Assembly (NCBI GenBank): GCA_030042855.1 | Contig: JASHYU010000104.1 | Span: forward strand, 1-6,818 | Reading direction: 5' to 3' | Length of the DNA stretch: 6,818 nucleotides | Source of the DNA: Thermoplasmata archaeon | GTDB lineage: Archaea; Thermoplasmatota; Thermoplasmata; UBA184 | In this document: piece by piece, positions 5,731-6,818 of the stretch | How the letters are laid out: every line of letters begins with the position of its first letter | Position numbering within the stretch: the stretch's first letter is position 1 | Position numbers and translations under genes: made by a program | The notes under the pieces: model-generated | The model's database searches: none | What the model was told of the DNA's origin: nothing | Seen by the model: the letters and a program-made list of their open reading frames with translations, nothing else

Positions 5731-6818
5731 GGGCGCGGTCGCCGCCGAGCGGTCGCCGGGCCCCCCCGGGACGGGCGGAGCGGCCGCCGCCCCCGTTCTC
5801 CGGCGCGCTTCCTCCTGCCGAACGATCTCGAGCAGCAACCCGAGGAGCAGGACGGAGAGCCCGACGCCGATCACCTCGTACGGCCACCAGATCCCGAGCG
5901 TCTCCCCGAGGTACTGGACCGCGACGATCGTGTCGACGGCTGCGCCCACGCCGTAGGCGAGGAGCCAGGCGTTCGCGCGGGGTCCGAGGAGCACGAGCGG
6001 GACGAGCCAGAGGACGAAGTGGAAATCGAGGTACTGCGAGAGCGACATCACGCCGAGGAGCGGGATCGCCGCTGCGGCGCGGGCGGAGTAGCCCCGGACG
6101 CCGACCCCGACGACGAGCGCGAGCACGATCGCGCCCTGGACCGCGGCGCTGGCGAGCGAAGGGAGGAGCCAACCCGAGCGGAGCAGCACCGCGAACAGGT
6201 TGAGGGTCGTCCCCGAGCTCCGGGAGAACTCTCCCAGGAAGACGACGTTGATCGCGTCCCCTCCCCAGAGCGCGTAGCTCGCGAGGACCGCGCCGAGGAA
6301 GACGCCGATCGTGCCGGCGAGGTAGCGGAGTCGATCGCGTGGCCGGGCCCCCGCCGTCCCGAGGAGCCCGAACACGGCCGGGAAGCGGGCGGTACTGAGG
6401 AACGCCGCGAGCGCCACGAGTCCCCCCCGCCGTCGCGTCGCGGTCTCGACCGCGAGGAGCATGCACAGAATCGCCACCGGGACGATCGCGTTGTCGAGTC
6501 CGATGTCGGTGGCCAGGTTCGGCAGGTAGAGCACCGACGTCGCGGCGAGCACCGAGAGGTACCGCCGGTCCCTCCCTCCGATCGCCCAGACCAGGGGCAC
6601 GACGGCGAGCGCGACGAGGGTCCAGACGACCCAGACTCCGGCGACCGAGCCGCCGATCGCGGCCAGCGCGTTCAGGGCGACCGCCGCGAGCCCGTACGGG
6701 ATCGGATGCCCGGGGTAGCTGCAGTAGTCGATCACGAACGGGTTCTGCCCGTGCAGGGCCGCCGTGCCGGACGCGAGGAGCGCGAGCGAGTCGTCGCCGC
6801 AGTGCAGCGTCCCGACCT
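5728..6818 (-). CDS. Multi-pass membrane protein of unknown function, second paralogue (5' end outside window)
   Basis: The reading frame stays open to the right edge, giving 362 visible residues. The true start lies beyond the window and roughly 75-80 N-terminal residues are missing, judging from the neighbour. The visible part starts in the predicted outer loop: C6, D8/D9, GQNPF (23-27), C32 and IPYG (39-42). About ten hydrophobic segments follow. Shared stretches are DNAIVPV (108-114), STARFP (141-146), FSR (197-199) with LNLFAVLL (205-212), and a VLWLVPLVLLGPRA segment (268-281). Identity to the downstream gene is about one third by eye along nearly the full length, so the pair arose by an old tandem duplication. 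The C-terminus is charged, then Ala/Pro/Gly-rich. A GTG at 6735 would give a shorter protein but would cut away the conserved loop, so it is not the start. Substrate and reaction are unknown; a GT-C-type transferase is one possibility. Confidence 0.85.
   Translation of the reverse strand, partial: VGTLHCGDDSLALLASGTAALHGQNPFVIDYCSYPGHPIPYGLAAVALNALAAIGGSVAGVWVVWTLVALAVVPLVWAIGGRDRRYLSVLAATSVLYLPNLATDIGLDNAIVPVAILCMLLAVETATRRRGGLVALAAFLSTARFPAVFGLLGTAGARPRDRLRYLAGTIGVFLGAVLASYALWGGDAINVVFLGEFSRSSGTTLNLFAVLLRSGWLLPSLASAAVQGAIVLALVVGVGVRGYSARAAAAIPLLGVMSLSQYLDFHFVLWLVPLVLLGPRANAWLLAYGVGAAVDTIVAVQYLGETLGIWWPYEVIGVGLSVLLLGLLLEIVRQEEARRRTGAAAAPPVPGGPGDRSAATAP

Noticed and set aside
4229..6466. A 745-codon minus-strand open frame spanning both membrane-protein genes
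   Set aside because: It is in the wrong frame, lacks hydrophobic periodicity and is very Arg-rich. The frames giving paralogous membrane proteins with matching motifs are clearly the coding ones.
6733..6735. GTG as the start of the upstream membrane-protein paralogue
   Set aside because: The frame is open upstream to the window edge and encodes the conserved C...D...NPF loop there, so the gene starts outside the window.

Overview
The window is very G+C-rich (roughly 70% by eye, with almost all third codon positions G or C). It holds seven protein-coding genes and no RNA genes, CRISPR arrays or insertion sequences that I can see. The source is probably an uncultivated prokaryote. I lean towards a high-GC archaeon of the Thermoplasmatota type. 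Three genes that start a transcription unit, or could start one, lack a Shine-Dalgarno site and carry a short AT-rich hexamer 27-35 nt before the start codon, as expected for archaeal TATA boxes with leaderless or very short-leader mRNAs. Genes inside the main operon have ordinary Shine-Dalgarno sites or stop/start overlap. This assignment is an inference; high-GC bacteria remain possible.

Left part (1-843, minus strand): a beta-class DNA methyltransferase with a TSPPYN catalytic motif, cut off by the left window edge. A 198-bp divergent intergenic region (844-1041) separates it from the main operon and holds candidate promoters for both directions.

Centre (1042-4428, plus strand): a tightly packed operon for the three-subunit proton-translocating NAD(P) transhydrogenase. 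It runs pntAA (soluble NAD(H) domain I), pntAB (short membrane part) and pntB (remaining membrane part plus NADP(H) domain III), followed by a GNAT-family acetyltransferase. The Pnt proteins together couple hydride transfer between NAD(H) and NADP(H) to proton movement across the membrane. All main catalytic motifs are present, but the membrane histidine of the E. coli PntB type is Asn here, while PntAB carries a histidine in its second membrane helix.

Right part (4399-6818, minus strand): two tandem paralogous multi-pass membrane proteins of unknown function. The upstream copy is cut by the right window edge. They share a pair of cysteines, an acidic residue and an NPF motif in a predicted extracytoplasmic loop, recalling GT-C-type membrane glycosyltransferases, but I cannot assign a reaction. 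The 3' end of the downstream copy overlaps the 3' end of the acetyltransferase gene by 30 bp in convergent orientation.

I see no convincing new multi-gene system. The points most worth a second look are the histidine swap in the transhydrogenase, the promoter architecture, the C8 tract at the start of the methyltransferase gene and the paralogous membrane pair.
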